This document shows positions 41,366 to 50,156 of a stretch of DNA of 64,000 nucleotides, in pieces. Position numbers and translations under genes: made by a program. The stretch lies in assembly GCF_002261345.1 (NCBI RefSeq), contig NZ_NEVT01000003.1, positions 1,302,001 to 1,366,000 on the forward strand. The letters run 5' to 3'. The notes beneath the pieces were generated by a model that saw only the letters and a program-made list of their open reading frames with translations, made no database searches and was not told the DNA's origin. The stretch's first letter is position 1. Each line of letters begins with the position of its first letter. The stretch is from Bordetella genomosp. 2 (GTDB lineage Bacteria > Pseudomonadota > Gammaproteobacteria > Burkholderiales > Burkholderiaceae_B).

Positions 41366-43027
41366 ATGCTCGACATACATATGACATTCGAGGACGGGCA
41401 GCAGCGCACGATCCGCGCACCGTTGCCATTGGTCATCGGCCGCGCGCCGCAGTGCGGACTGCGCATCGCCAACTGGCGGGTCGCCAAGCGCCACGCGCGG
41501 CTCGATTGCCAGGGCCAGGCGCTGGAGCTGGAAGACCTGGGGTCGCTTGGCGGGACCTTCGTCAATGGGGTGCGCATTACCGTGCATCGCCCGGTGCTGC
41601 CGGGCGACGATGTGCTGATAGGCCCCTGCCGCTTGCGCGTGCGGATGCTCGCCGACGCCGAGTCCCGGGAGGCCGGGCGGGGCGAGGAGCCGGCCGGGCC
41701 GGCCACGCCGGACACAAGCCTTGCCGACGAGCCCGTTCCGGCCGCGCTGACCGCGTTGGCACTGCTGCCGCATCGCCGTCGCCTGCATGCGGCGCTGCTG
41801 CAGGCCCTGGACCTGCGGCGCCGCGACGTGGCGGGCATGAGCGATGGCCTGCTGCGCAGCGAGGCGCAACGCCTGCTCGGCGCCATCGTCGCGGCCGATC
41901 CCGAGATCCCCGCCCAGGCGGATCGCGCCGCGCTGTGCCGTGACGTGCTGGACGAGGCGGTCGGGCTGGGGCCGCTGGAGCCGCTGCTGGCCGATGCGGG
42001 CATCAGCGAAATCATGGTCAACCGCTATGACGAAATCTATATCGAGCGCCAGGGGCGCCTGTCGCGGCACGACGCGGCATTCAGCAGCGAGGATTCGGTG
42101 CGCTGGGTGATCGAGCGCATCGTGGCCCCGGTGGGGCGGCGCATCGACGAAAGCGCGCCCATGGTCGACGCGCGCCTGCCGGACGGTTCCCGCGTCAACG
42201 CGGTGATTCCGCCGGTTGCCCTGAAAGGCGCCAGCTTGACGATACGCAAGTTCCCGGCACGACGCCCGCAGATGGCCGATCTCATCGGCTCCGGCTCGAT
42301 CGACCGGCCGATGGCCGAGTTCCTCTGCCTGTGCGTGCGCGCGCGCAAGAATATCGTGGTCTCGGGCGGTACGGGATCGGGCAAGACGACGTTGCTGAAC
42401 ATCTTGTCCAATGGCATTCCGGAGGGCGAACGCATCGTCACCATCGAGGACGCCGCCGAGCTGCGGCTGGACCACGAACACTTGATTGCGCTCGAGGCGC
42501 GGCCGGCCAACCTGGAAGGGCGCGGCCGCATCGATATCCGCGAGCTGGTGCGCAATGCCCTGCGCATGCGTCCCGACCGCATCGTGGTGGGCGAATGCCG
42601 CGGCGCCGAGGCCTTCGACATGCTGACGGCCATGAACACCGGCCATGAGGGCTCGCTGACCACGCTGCATGCCAACTCGCCGCGCGATGCGCTGGGCCGG
42701 CTGGAGGCCATGGTGCTGATGGCCGGAATGGATCTGCCCCTGGCCGTAGTGCGCGAGCATATCGGAGCCAGCATCGACATCATCGTGCAGCAGGCCAGGC
42801 TGTCCGACGGACGCCGGGTCGCCACCTCCATTGTCGAGATCACCGGCCTGGAAAGCGGCCGCATCCAGCTGCAGGAGCTGTTCCGCTTCCAGCACGGGCG
42901 GGGGTTCACGGGCTGCGGCTTGCTGCCGAGCTTTGCCGACGAATGGCGGGCCGCCGGCATCGGGCTGGATGCCGGCATGTTCTGCGGCGGCGCCGAACCT
43001 GGTTTCACGGCGGGCGGCCAGCCATGA
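41366..43027 (+). CDS. tadA: FHA-domain CpaF/TadA secretion ATPase
   Basis: 553 residues. N-terminal FHA domain (about 20-95: VIGRAPQCGLRIANWRVAKR, HARL, and GTFVNG) followed by a linker and the CpaF ATPase: ISEIMVNRYDEIYIERQGRL, Walker A GGTGSGKTTL at about 334-343, Asp box IVTIEDAAELRL, and Walker B/His box DRIVVGECRGAEAFDMLTAM with TGHEGSLTTLHANSPRDAL. It powers pilus assembly. No TadZ/CpaE gene lies in this stretch; the FHA domain may give phospho-dependent control. Confidence 0.93.
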   Translation: MLDIHMTFEDGQQRTIRAPLPLVIGRAPQCGLRIANWRVAKRHARLDCQGQALELEDLGSLGGTFVNGVRITVHRPVLPGDDVLIGPCRLRVRMLADAESREAGRGEEPAGPATPDTSLADEPVPAALTALALLPHRRRLHAALLQALDLRRRDVAGMSDGLLRSEAQRLLGAIVAADPEIPAQADRAALCRDVLDEAVGLGPLEPLLADAGISEIMVNRYDEIYIERQGRLSRHDAAFSSEDSVRWVIERIVAPVGRRIDESAPMVDARLPDGSRVNAVIPPVALKGASLTIRKFPARRPQMADLIGSGSIDRPMAEFLCLCVRARKNIVVSGGTGSGKTTLLNILSNGIPEGERIVTIEDAAELRLDHEHLIALEARPANLEGRGRIDIRELVRNALRMRPDRIVVGECRGAEAFDMLTAMNTGHEGSLTTLHANSPRDALGRLEAMVLMAGMDLPLAVVREHIGASIDIIVQQARLSDGRRVATSIVEITGLESGRIQLQELFRFQHGRGFTGCGLLPSFADEWRAAGIGLDAGMFCGGAEPGFTAGGQP

Positions 43028-43870
43028 TCTGGCTGGCGGCCGCAATGACGATGGCGTCCGCCGGCGTGCTGGTCTGGCGCGCGCAGGCCTGGTTCGGACC
43101 GGCGCTGCGGCGCTATCGCGAGCTCTACACCCAGGATGCCGGCGTGCGCCTCGGCGAGGTCTTCCTGTTCATCGATCCGGCGCAGCTATGGCTGGCGGCC
43201 ATGGTGCTGGCGGTCCTGGCCGGTCTTTTCGGCTTCGCCATCAGCGGCAGCACGGTGCTGGCATGCGGCGCCGCGCTGTTGGCGGCACGGCTGCCGCGTC
43301 ACTTGATCGAGCGCCTGCGCCGCCGCCGGCTGGCACGTTTCGACCAGCAATTGCCGGGCGCCTTGCTGGCGCTGGCCTCGGCCTTGCGGGCGGGGGTCAG
43401 CGTGGCCACCGCATTGCGGCACATCGTCGATCACAGCGAGGCGCCGCTGGCCCAGGAGTTCGGGCTGATGCTGCGCGAACAGCGGCTGGGGGTTTCCTTC
43501 GACACGGCGCTGGCCAACCTGAGTGGCCGCGTGCCGTCGGAGGCCAGCGCCCTGGTGGCGGCGGCGCTGCGCGTGGCCGCCCACACCGGCGGCAACCTGG
43601 CCGAAACCCTGGATGGCATTGCGCTCACGCTACGCGAGCGCCTGCAACTGCAGGGCAAGGTACGCGCCCTGACCGCGCAGGGGCGCCTGCAGGCATGGAT
43701 CATGGGGGGGCTTGCCGCTGCTGCTGATGTGGGTGCTGGATCGCATGGAGCCGGACGCCATGGCGGTGCTGTGGCATACCCCGCCGGGCTGGGCGGTACT
43801 GGCCGTCATGGCGGTGCTGGAGACCGCCGGCGTGGTGCTGATCCGGCGCATCGTGGATATCGACATCTGA
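43024..43870 (+). pseudogene. tadB: TadB, frameshifted at a G7 run
   Basis: The gene starts in an ATGA overlap with tadA and reads as TadB (N-terminal helices, then DQQLPGALLALASALRAGVS and TGGNLAETLDGIALTLRERL) up to QAWIMGG. At a run of seven G (43704-43710) the frame shifts to a nonsense Gly/Arg stretch. Reading with six G restores a normal hydrophobic end (LPLLLMWVLDRMEPDAMAVL and so on to VDIDI) stopping at 43868-43870, exactly at the tadC start. As written, the shifted frame runs in frame into TadC. Mutation, phase variation or sequencing error are all possible. Confidence 0.8.
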
Positions 43871-44742
43871 TGCTCTCGATACTGGCAGTCTGCCTGGCGG
43901 GCGCGGGCACGGCGGTAGCGGCCTGGCTGCTGGCCAGGCCGCTGGCGGATGCGCCGGCCGCGCCCGCCACGCTCGGACACATGCCGTGGGCCTGGCGGGC
44001 GGCATGGCCATGGCTGTCCGCCGTGGCCAAGGCATGCGGGCCATGGCTGCCATGGCGGCTACGGGCCCGCCTGGCGCGGGCGGTGGCACAGGCGGGCTTG
44101 CCTGCCGAGGTCACGGCGGCCCACGCCGCAGCCCTGGTCGGCAGCACGGCCCTGCTGGGCATGGCGGCCGGCGCCGCGCTGGCGTGGTGGGCCGGCTCGC
44201 TGGCGGCCGTGCCCTGGCTGGCGTCGGCTGGCGCCATGCTGGGCGGCGGCTGGCCCGTCGTGTGGGCGCACAACCGGGCGCGGCGTCGCCGCCGGCGCAT
44301 CGGACGGGAGCTGCCGTTCGTGCTCGACATGATGACGTTGTGTGTCGAATCGGGCCTGGGCCTGCACGGCGCCTTGCAACAGGCCGAGCAGCATGGGCCG
44401 CCCGGGCCGCTGCGCCAGGAGCTGGCCCGGGCCTTGGCCGACATGCGGGCCGGCATGCCGCGCGCGGCCGCGCTCAAGGCGCTCGCCGAGCGCGCCGACG
44501 ATCCGGCGGTACGCAGTTGGGTGGCGGCCCTGACGCAGGCCGAAGGCCTGGGCATGAGCATGGGGTCCTTGTTGCGGGGGCAGGCGGCACAGTGCCGGAC
44601 CGATCGATTCCAGCGCGCCGAGAAGCTCGCCATGGAAGCGCCCGTCAAGATGCTGCTGCCCTTGATAGGCTGCATCTTCCCCTGCACTTTCATCGTGCTG
44701 GCGTTCCCCATCGCGGTGCAGCTATGGCAGGCGACGCAGTGA
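43870..44742 (+). CDS. tadC: Flp pilus membrane protein TadC
   Basis: 290 residues. Hydrophobic N terminus (LSILAVCLAGAGTAVAAWLL), a type II secretion F domain (ELPFVLDMMTLCVESGLGLH, then LADMRAGMPRAAALKALAER and ALTQAEGLGMSMGSLLRGQA) and C-terminal helices (MLLPLIGCIFPCTFIVLAFP). It pairs with TadB as the inner-membrane platform. The ATG shares one base with the tadB stop. With the upstream G7 it could also be made as a TadB-TadC fusion. Confidence 0.9.
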   Translation: MLSILAVCLAGAGTAVAAWLLARPLADAPAAPATLGHMPWAWRAAWPWLSAVAKACGPWLPWRLRARLARAVAQAGLPAEVTAAHAAALVGSTALLGMAAGAALAWWAGSLAAVPWLASAGAMLGGGWPVVWAHNRARRRRRRIGRELPFVLDMMTLCVESGLGLHGALQQAEQHGPPGPLRQELARALADMRAGMPRAAALKALAERADDPAVRSWVAALTQAEGLGMSMGSLLRGQAAQCRTDRFQRAEKLAMEAPVKMLLPLIGCIFPCTFIVLAFPIAVQLWQATQ

Positions 44743-45137
44743 GCCCGCGCGCGCGCCGCCCGCTGGCCGTGGGCCGGATCCGGCTGGTGCGCGCACACGG
44801 CGCCCTCGGCCGGCTGCGTGGCCTGCTGTGCCGCGGGCGGGCGCCGGGCCCGCGCAGCGGGCTGTGGCTGGCGCCGTGCCGCGCCATCCATACCCTGGGC
44901 ATGCGCCACCCCATCGATGCGGCGTTTCTCGATGCCGACGGCCGGCTGCTGCGCCTGGCGCGCAATCTGCCGCCCGGCCGCGTGGCGCTATGCCTGCGCG
45001 CGGCCTCGGTGGTCGAATTGGCGGTCAATGGCGTGGATACGCCGCTGCGCTATCGTCGCCGCCTGCGCGTCGCGGTGCGCCGCGCGCAAGCCCCGGGCAA
45101 GCGCGGGGCGTGCGGCAAGCGTGGCCGGACGCTATGA
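44739..45137 (+). CDS. DUF192 family protein
   Basis: 132 residues from a GTG overlapping the tadC stop (GTGA); an ATG 15 bases upstream is an alternative. SGLWLAPCRAIHTLGMRHPI then DAAFLDADGRLLRLARNLPP is the DUF192 core ('G.wl.pc.aiHt.gMr.piDv.Fld..g.v'). DUF192 proteins often close Tad loci; their function is unknown. Basic C terminus. It overlaps the convergent methyltransferase by six bases. Confidence 0.82.
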   Translation: MSPRARRPLAVGRIRLVRAHGALGRLRGLLCRGRAPGPRSGLWLAPCRAIHTLGMRHPIDAAFLDADGRLLRLARNLPPGRVALCLRAASVVELAVNGVDTPLRYRRRLRVAVRRAQAPGKRGACGKRGRTL

Positions 45138-45962
45138 GGCCGGAGCGAAGAACCGCTCGCGCAAGGGCTGCAGCCCGATGCGGTCCAGTATTTCATTGAG
45201 CCGCTCGGCTGGCTTGCGGCGCGGCAGGTTCTTGTAGTGGGCGATGATCAGCTCGTTCTTCATCGAGTGTTCCCAGCCCACCAGTTCCGTGACGCTGACC
45301 TGGTAGCCATGCGCCTCGAGTTGCAGGCAGCGCAGCACGTTGGTGATCTGGCTGCCGAATTCGCGCGTGTGCAGCGGGTGGCGCCAGATCTCGGCCAGCG
45401 GGTCGGCCAGCGCGCGGGCCTTGTTCTTGCGCAGCACGGCGGCCACCTCGGCCTGGCAGCAGGGCACCACGACGATGTACTTGGCGTGCTTTTCCAGCGC
45501 GAACCGGATGGCGTCGTCGGTGGCGGTGTCGCAGGCGTGCAGGGCGGTGACCACGTCCACCCGCGCGGGCAGTTGCCCGGAGGCGATCGATTCGGCCACC
45601 GTCAGGTTCAGGAACGACATGCCGCCGAAGCCGAGCCGGGCGGCCAGCGCCTGCGACGAGGCTACCAGTTCGGCGCGGGTCTCGATGCCGTAGACGTGGG
45701 AGTCGTCGCGCAGCGCCTTGAAGAACAGGTCGTAAAGAATGAACCCCAGGTACGACTTGCCGGCGCCGCGGTCGACCAGGGTGACGGCGCCGCGTTCGGC
45801 CTTGACGTCGCGCAGCAGGGGCTCGATGAACTGGAACAGGTGGTACACCTGCTTGAGCTTGCGGCGGCTGTCCTGGTTCAGTTTGCCGTCGCGCGTCAGG
45901 ATGTGCAGTTCCTTCAGCAGTTCGACGGATTGGTCGGGGCGGATCTCGGGGGCAGGGGACAT
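45132..45962 (-). CDS. SAM-dependent methyltransferase (Methyltransf_32 type)
   Basis: 276 residues. Helical N terminus (SRRKLKQVYHLFQFIEPLLR), then a class I SAM fold with VTLVDRGAGKSYLGFILYDL (motif I, with DRGAGKSYL), YGIETRAELVASSQ (motif II) and VVTALHACDTATDDAIRFAL. The IVVVPCCQAEV segment with a Cys pair resembles the TRM13-like/Methyltransf_32 family, whose members modify RNA, but the substrate is not evident. No operon partners. Confidence 0.85.
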   Translation of the reverse strand: MSPAPEIRPDQSVELLKELHILTRDGKLNQDSRRKLKQVYHLFQFIEPLLRDVKAERGAVTLVDRGAGKSYLGFILYDLFFKALRDDSHVYGIETRAELVASSQALAARLGFGGMSFLNLTVAESIASGQLPARVDVVTALHACDTATDDAIRFALEKHAKYIVVVPCCQAEVAAVLRKNKARALADPLAEIWRHPLHTREFGSQITNVLRCLQLEAHGYQVSVTELVGWEHSMKNELIIAHYKNLPRRKPAERLNEILDRIGLQPLRERFFAPAS

Positions 45963-46042
45963 CGGGGCGGCGCGCCGCGAGCGCGGCTGGCGAAAACCGG
46001 TATTTTACTGAAACCCGCGCCGCCGCCCCGCCGGTTGCCGGC

Positions 46043-46630
46043 TCAGTCCTGCGGGAATACCGGCTCGCCCAGATTCAGCATCAGGCGGTTGGCCCAGGCG
46101 AAGATGGCGTCCGAATGCAGCAGGTCCAGCACTTCGGCGTCGCTCAGGCCTACGTCCTTCAGCGCCTGGATGTCGGCCGCCGAGATCTCGGCCGGACGCT
46201 CGGTAATGGCGATCGAGAAGCGGGCGATAGCCTGTTCGCGCGGCGTGGTGCCGGCGCTGGCGGGATCGTCGAACACCTGTTCGACCACGTCGTCGCGCTT
46301 GGCCAGCTGGGTGAAGCGCTGCGCATGCACCGAGGCGCAGTACACGCAGCCGTTGATGCGCGACACCACGGTGGCACCCAGCTCGCGTTCGGCGCGCGGC
46401 ATGCCGCCGGGCGCGTACATGATGGCGTTGAAGGCGGTGGAGCGCTGGCGCAGGATTTCCGGCTGGTGCACCAGGAACAGGTAATAGTCGGACACCTTGG
46501 CCTTGGGATGGCTTTCTTCCAGCACCGCGATCTGCTCGGGGCTGGCGCCCTCGACATCGACCACGTCCAGCCAGGCGCGCCATTCGAGCGTTTCGTTGGT
46601 GAAGCCGTGCGATTTGATGATGCGGCTCAT
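46043..46630 (-). CDS. AhpD-like peroxidase-related protein
   Basis: 195 residues. AhpD/CMD fold with the redox CxxC motif NGCVYCASVHAQRFTQLAKR (Cys pair about 94-97 and His just after), AFNAIMYAPGGMPRAERELG before it and SDAEVLDLLHSDAIFAWANR at the C terminus. It matches the alkylhydroperoxidase-domain Avi_7169-type family as I recall. Last gene of the operon; ATGA overlap with its CMD partner. Confidence 0.85.
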   Translation of the reverse strand: MSRIIKSHGFTNETLEWRAWLDVVDVEGASPEQIAVLEESHPKAKVSDYYLFLVHQPEILRQRSTAFNAIMYAPGGMPRAERELGATVVSRINGCVYCASVHAQRFTQLAKRDDVVEQVFDDPASAGTTPREQAIARFSIAITERPAEISAADIQALKDVGLSDAEVLDLLHSDAIFAWANRLMLNLGEPVFPQD

Positions 46631-47151
46631 GCGGACTCCTCGAGGGCTTTCATGGCTTTCAGGCCGGCGACCAGGCGTACCTGGTACGACAGGAAGGCGA
46701 TCAGTTGCGACAGCGCCACCACCGCGGGGGTAGACAAGCCGGCGGCGGGCAGGGTATGCAGCGCGGCGCGGTCGCCTTCGACCGGCTTTTCGATCAACTT
46801 GCGGGTGAAGGCCAGGATGGCGGCCAGTCTCGCGTCGCCGGCATCGGCCGGCTCGCCGCGCTCCGCCAGCTCGACCAGCGCCGGCGCGGCGCCGCTGGCC
46901 GCCAGGCGCTCGCGATAATGCGCGGCCAGTTCCGGCGCGGGCGTCAGGCGGCAGGCATACAGCGCCACCAGCAGGCGCTCCTGCAGCGGCAGGCCGGGCA
47001 AGGCCGGGTCGAACAAGGCGTCATAGCTGCCCTGGGTGGCCGCGACCACCTTGTCGCGCTGGTGGCGCACCGCGTGGGTCTTGCTGCCGGGCGCCAGGCC
47101 GACCAGGCGGTCGACCAGGTCGTCGGCGGCGGAATGGGGGCGATCTTGCAT
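46627..47151 (-). CDS. CMD-domain protein (Avi_7170-like)
   Basis: 174 residues. Helical, with LQERLLVALYACRLTPAPEL and AAHYRERLAA, a stretch like carboxymuconolactone decarboxylase proteins but lacking the CxxC pair. The C terminus (LSTPAVVALSQLIAFLSYQV then RLVAGLKAM) fits the CMD fold. I recall a CMD Avi_7170 family that accompanies the Avi_7169 peroxidase, as here. Probably a non-redox partner of the next gene. Confidence 0.78.
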   Translation of the reverse strand: MQDRPHSAADDLVDRLVGLAPGSKTHAVRHQRDKVVAATQGSYDALFDPALPGLPLQERLLVALYACRLTPAPELAAHYRERLAASGAAPALVELAERGEPADAGDARLAAILAFTRKLIEKPVEGDRAALHTLPAAGLSTPAVVALSQLIAFLSYQVRLVAGLKAMKALEESA

Positions 47152-47168
47152 ATGCAGGCTCCTCGGGG

Positions 47169-48470
47169 TTATTGAGTGGCGGCGCGTGCCGCCACGGCGT
47201 CGCGCAGGAATTCCAGCACGGCCGGCCAAGATTCGGCGTCGGCGCGGGCGTTGGGGGCGGGGCTGCCGCCGCTGGTGCTGATGCGGCCCGAGACCGGGTG
47301 CGCGTATACCAGTTGCGTGGTGGGTACGTACGGAAACAGGATCGAGTGGCCGCCGCCCTCGTAGTCCAGCCATCGCACCGGGTACGGGTGTCCGGCCTCG
47401 CGCAGCGAGTCGCGCACCATGCGCGAATACAGCGAAGAGGGCCATGAGCCGTCGTCGGTGCCGGACAGCAGCATGACCGGGCCCTGGATGCGCTCGACGG
47501 GGATGCGGGCGCGCGCCACGGCGTCCGGGTCTTGCAGCGCGGTCAGGATGGCCCGCTCGTGGCGGTGCGGCGCCGGCCCCTCGTCGAAAGGGGCCCAGGT
47601 CGCGGTGCGGTTGCCTTCCCAGACATGCGGCAGCGGCTTGCCGCCGAGCAGCCAGGCCGGGCCTTCGCGGCCGATCCTGGGGTCGCAGGCGTTCTGCGCG
47701 CTATGCACCACCGCGCCCGGCACGTAGGCGACTACGGCCGAGACCGCCTCCGGGAAGGTCGCACCCAGCAACAGCACCAGTTCGCCGCCGCGCGACTGGC
47801 CGCTGACTGCGACGAAGTCGTGGGCCGGCTTGAGCGTGCGCCGCATCCAGCCCAGCCCGGTCTGGAAGTACTCCAGCGGCGTGTTGGAGATGTAGTCGGA
47901 CAGCCCGGGCGCCTTGAAGTAGGCCAGCGCCAGCGCCGCGTAGCCGCGCGAGGCGTATAGGGCGGCGCGCGGCTCGTTGATGCCGCCGCCCGAGCCGTTC
48001 AGGATCATGACTGCCGGATGGGGGCCCGGCCCGGCGGGCGTGTACAGCACGCCGACCAGTCCGTCTTCGCGGATCTCGCGGCGCGTCACGCCGTCGGCCG
48101 CCAGGCGCTGCACCAGTTCGCCCTCGAGCGCCACACCGGGCGCGCGCACGTTGACCTGGGTGCGCAGCGGCTCGACGACGGCCGAATGGAAGTAAGTGCG
48201 GCTGGCTCCGTCTTCGGGCACCTGCGCCCAGATCAGCCCCATCGGGCTGACGTCCTGGTAGCTGCCGGAGGCGGGCGCATCGCGCGACAGGTCGACGCTG
48301 CCGGCCGCGTCGGCGCGGTAGTGCGCGCTGCTGGTCCAGGCGATGCCGTCGCGCAGCGTGCGGGTGGCGATCTCGACGGACTGGCCGGGCGCCAGTCCAT
48401 CCACGCGGATCTGGCGGGCGACGTCGATCAGGTCGTCGGCGGGGGTGATGCGAAGCGTGGGCCGGGTCAT
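47169..48470 (-). CDS. Acyl-CoA thioesterase/BAAT-type hydrolase
   Basis: 433 residues from the ATG at 48470 with GGAG six bases upstream. The N-terminal thioesterase-like beta domain (about 5-130) and C-terminal alpha/beta-hydrolase domain (TPAGPGPHPAVMILNGSGGG, FVAVSGQSRGGELVLLLGAT with nucleophile Ser in GQSRGG, DDGSWPSSLYSRM with Asp, and a late GGGHSILFPYVPT with His) match bile-acid-CoA:amino-acid N-acyltransferase/acyl-CoA thioesterase family proteins. The nucleophile is Ser, not the Cys of true BAAT, favouring hydrolase activity. Confidence 0.85.
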   Translation of the reverse strand: MTRPTLRITPADDLIDVARQIRVDGLAPGQSVEIATRTLRDGIAWTSSAHYRADAAGSVDLSRDAPASGSYQDVSPMGLIWAQVPEDGASRTYFHSAVVEPLRTQVNVRAPGVALEGELVQRLAADGVTRREIREDGLVGVLYTPAGPGPHPAVMILNGSGGGINEPRAALYASRGYAALALAYFKAPGLSDYISNTPLEYFQTGLGWMRRTLKPAHDFVAVSGQSRGGELVLLLGATFPEAVSAVVAYVPGAVVHSAQNACDPRIGREGPAWLLGGKPLPHVWEGNRTATWAPFDEGPAPHRHERAILTALQDPDAVARARIPVERIQGPVMLLSGTDDGSWPSSLYSRMVRDSLREAGHPYPVRWLDYEGGGHSILFPYVPTTQLVYAHPVSGRISTSGGSPAPNARADAESWPAVLEFLRDAVAARAATQ

Positions 48471-48535
48471 GCAGGGCTCCATGAGAATCCGGGATCCGCC
48501 GCGCCGGCAATCGGTGCGGCGGGCGGCGGCGCGGG

Positions 48536-50107
48536 TTACTGTGCGTCCGCCTTGCTGACCATCTGCGCGGCGGTGCGGTCGCTGGTCATCGGCGTGACCT
48601 TCAGGCCCTTGCGGGCCGCCCAGATGTTCTTGTAGTGGTACAGCGGGATCACGCCCACGTCGTCCGACACCACTTGCGCCGACGTGCGCAGGATGGCCTC
48701 GCGCTTGGCCGTGTCGAATTCCGCCGTGGCCTGCGCCAGCGCCTGGTCGACCTTGGGATTGCTGTAGTGGCCCCAGTTCGAGGCGCCCAGGCCCTTGTCG
48801 GGCGCGACCGTGGCCAGCACATTGACCAGCGCATAGCTGGCTTCGCCGGTGCCGTTGCCCCAGGCCAGCATGCTGACCGCGTATTCATTCTTGCGCGCGC
48901 GGCTGGAATAGACGGCCCACGGCATGACTTCCACCTTGGTCTTGACGCCGATGCGGGTCCAGAACTGCGCCACCGCCTGCGCCGTCTCGGGGCCTTGCGG
49001 ATAGCGGTCGTTGGGCACGTGCATGGTCAGGTTGAAGCCCTCGGGGTAGCCGGCCTCGGCCAGCAGGGCCTTGGCGCGCTTGGCGTCGTAGGCGATGTCG
49101 CGGATGTCCGGGTTGTAGCCGAAGGTGTCCTTGGGCATCCACTGGTTGGCCACGGTGGCGGCGTCCTGCAGGATCCGGTCGACGATGGCGGGGCGGTTGA
49201 TGGCGATGCTGAGCGCCTGGCGCACCCGCACGTCCAGCAGCGGGTTCTTGGGCAGCGGCTTGCCGGCATTGTCGGTGATGTACGGGTTGGGCGCCGGGTT
49301 GAAGCTGGGCTGCAGCAGCATGACGCGCAGGCCGTCGTACGGGAACACCGTCACGCCGGGCGATTTCTTGAGCTTGTCCAGGTCGGACACCGACACCTTG
49401 TCGATCACGTCCACGTCGCCGGCCAGCAGCGCGGCGGTGCGGGCCGCGGCGTTGTTGATGTAGCGGTAGTTGACCTTGTCCCAGACCTGCTTTTCGCCCC
49501 AGTAGCCGTCGTTGCGCGCCATGATGACGCGGTCGCCCGGCGTGTAGGACACGAACTTGTACGGGCCGGTGCCGATCACGGCCTTGCCCGAGTTGTAGTC
49601 TTCGGTGCTGGATTTTTCGCCGACGTGCTTGCTGACGATGTGCACCGAGGCCAGGTTGAGCGGCAGGTCGGGGTTGGGGATCTTGGTCTTGATGACCAGC
49701 GTCAGCGGATCGGGCGCCTGCATCGACTCGATGGTGCGCAGGTAGCCGGCAAAGGTGGCGACGCTGCCCGGCACGTCGCGGGCGCGCGTGTACGAGAAGA
49801 TGACGTCCTCGGCGGTGAACGGCTGGCCGTCCTGCCACTTGACGTCGGGCCGCAGCTTGAATTCCCAGGTGGTATTGTCGAGCGGCTTCCAGCTCAGGGC
49901 CAGGCCGGGCTGCAGCTTGTTCCACTTGTTCTCGACCAGCAGGTCCCAGAAATGCAGGTCGACCGAGCGGTCGCCCGCGTGGTTGTTCAGCTGCGGGTCC
50001 AGCGACGACAGGGGGTCGGCGAAGCCGATGCTCAGGTCGTCCGCGGCGGCGGCCGCCGACAGGCCGACGAGGGCGGCGGCAAGGGAGGTCAGGATCAGGC
50101 GCTTCAT
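48536..50107 (-). CDS. ABC transporter substrate-binding protein (family 5)
   Basis: 523 residues from the ATG at 50107. Signal peptide KRLILTSLAAALVGLSAAAA. Family 5 motifs: SSLDPQLNNHAGDRSVDLHF, ALSWKPLDNTTWEFKLRPDV and KWQDGQPFTAEDVIFSYTRA, VIGTGPYKFVSYTPGD, and DVRVRQALSIAINRPAIVDR. It binds a peptide-like or similar ligand for the dpp-type transporter encoded upstream. I recall it as similar to the KPN_01854 family associated with this type of gene cluster; the ligand is unknown. Confidence 0.9.
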   Translation of the reverse strand: MKRLILTSLAAALVGLSAAAAADDLSIGFADPLSSLDPQLNNHAGDRSVDLHFWDLLVENKWNKLQPGLALSWKPLDNTTWEFKLRPDVKWQDGQPFTAEDVIFSYTRARDVPGSVATFAGYLRTIESMQAPDPLTLVIKTKIPNPDLPLNLASVHIVSKHVGEKSSTEDYNSGKAVIGTGPYKFVSYTPGDRVIMARNDGYWGEKQVWDKVNYRYINNAAARTAALLAGDVDVIDKVSVSDLDKLKKSPGVTVFPYDGLRVMLLQPSFNPAPNPYITDNAGKPLPKNPLLDVRVRQALSIAINRPAIVDRILQDAATVANQWMPKDTFGYNPDIRDIAYDAKRAKALLAEAGYPEGFNLTMHVPNDRYPQGPETAQAVAQFWTRIGVKTKVEVMPWAVYSSRARKNEYAVSMLAWGNGTGEASYALVNVLATVAPDKGLGASNWGHYSNPKVDQALAQATAEFDTAKREAILRTSAQVVSDDVGVIPLYHYKNIWAARKGLKVTPMTSDRTAAQMVSKADAQ

Positions 50108-50156
50108 GGTTCGGGTTTCCATTGGGAGGATTGGGGGCGGCGGCGAGCCGGCCGGT

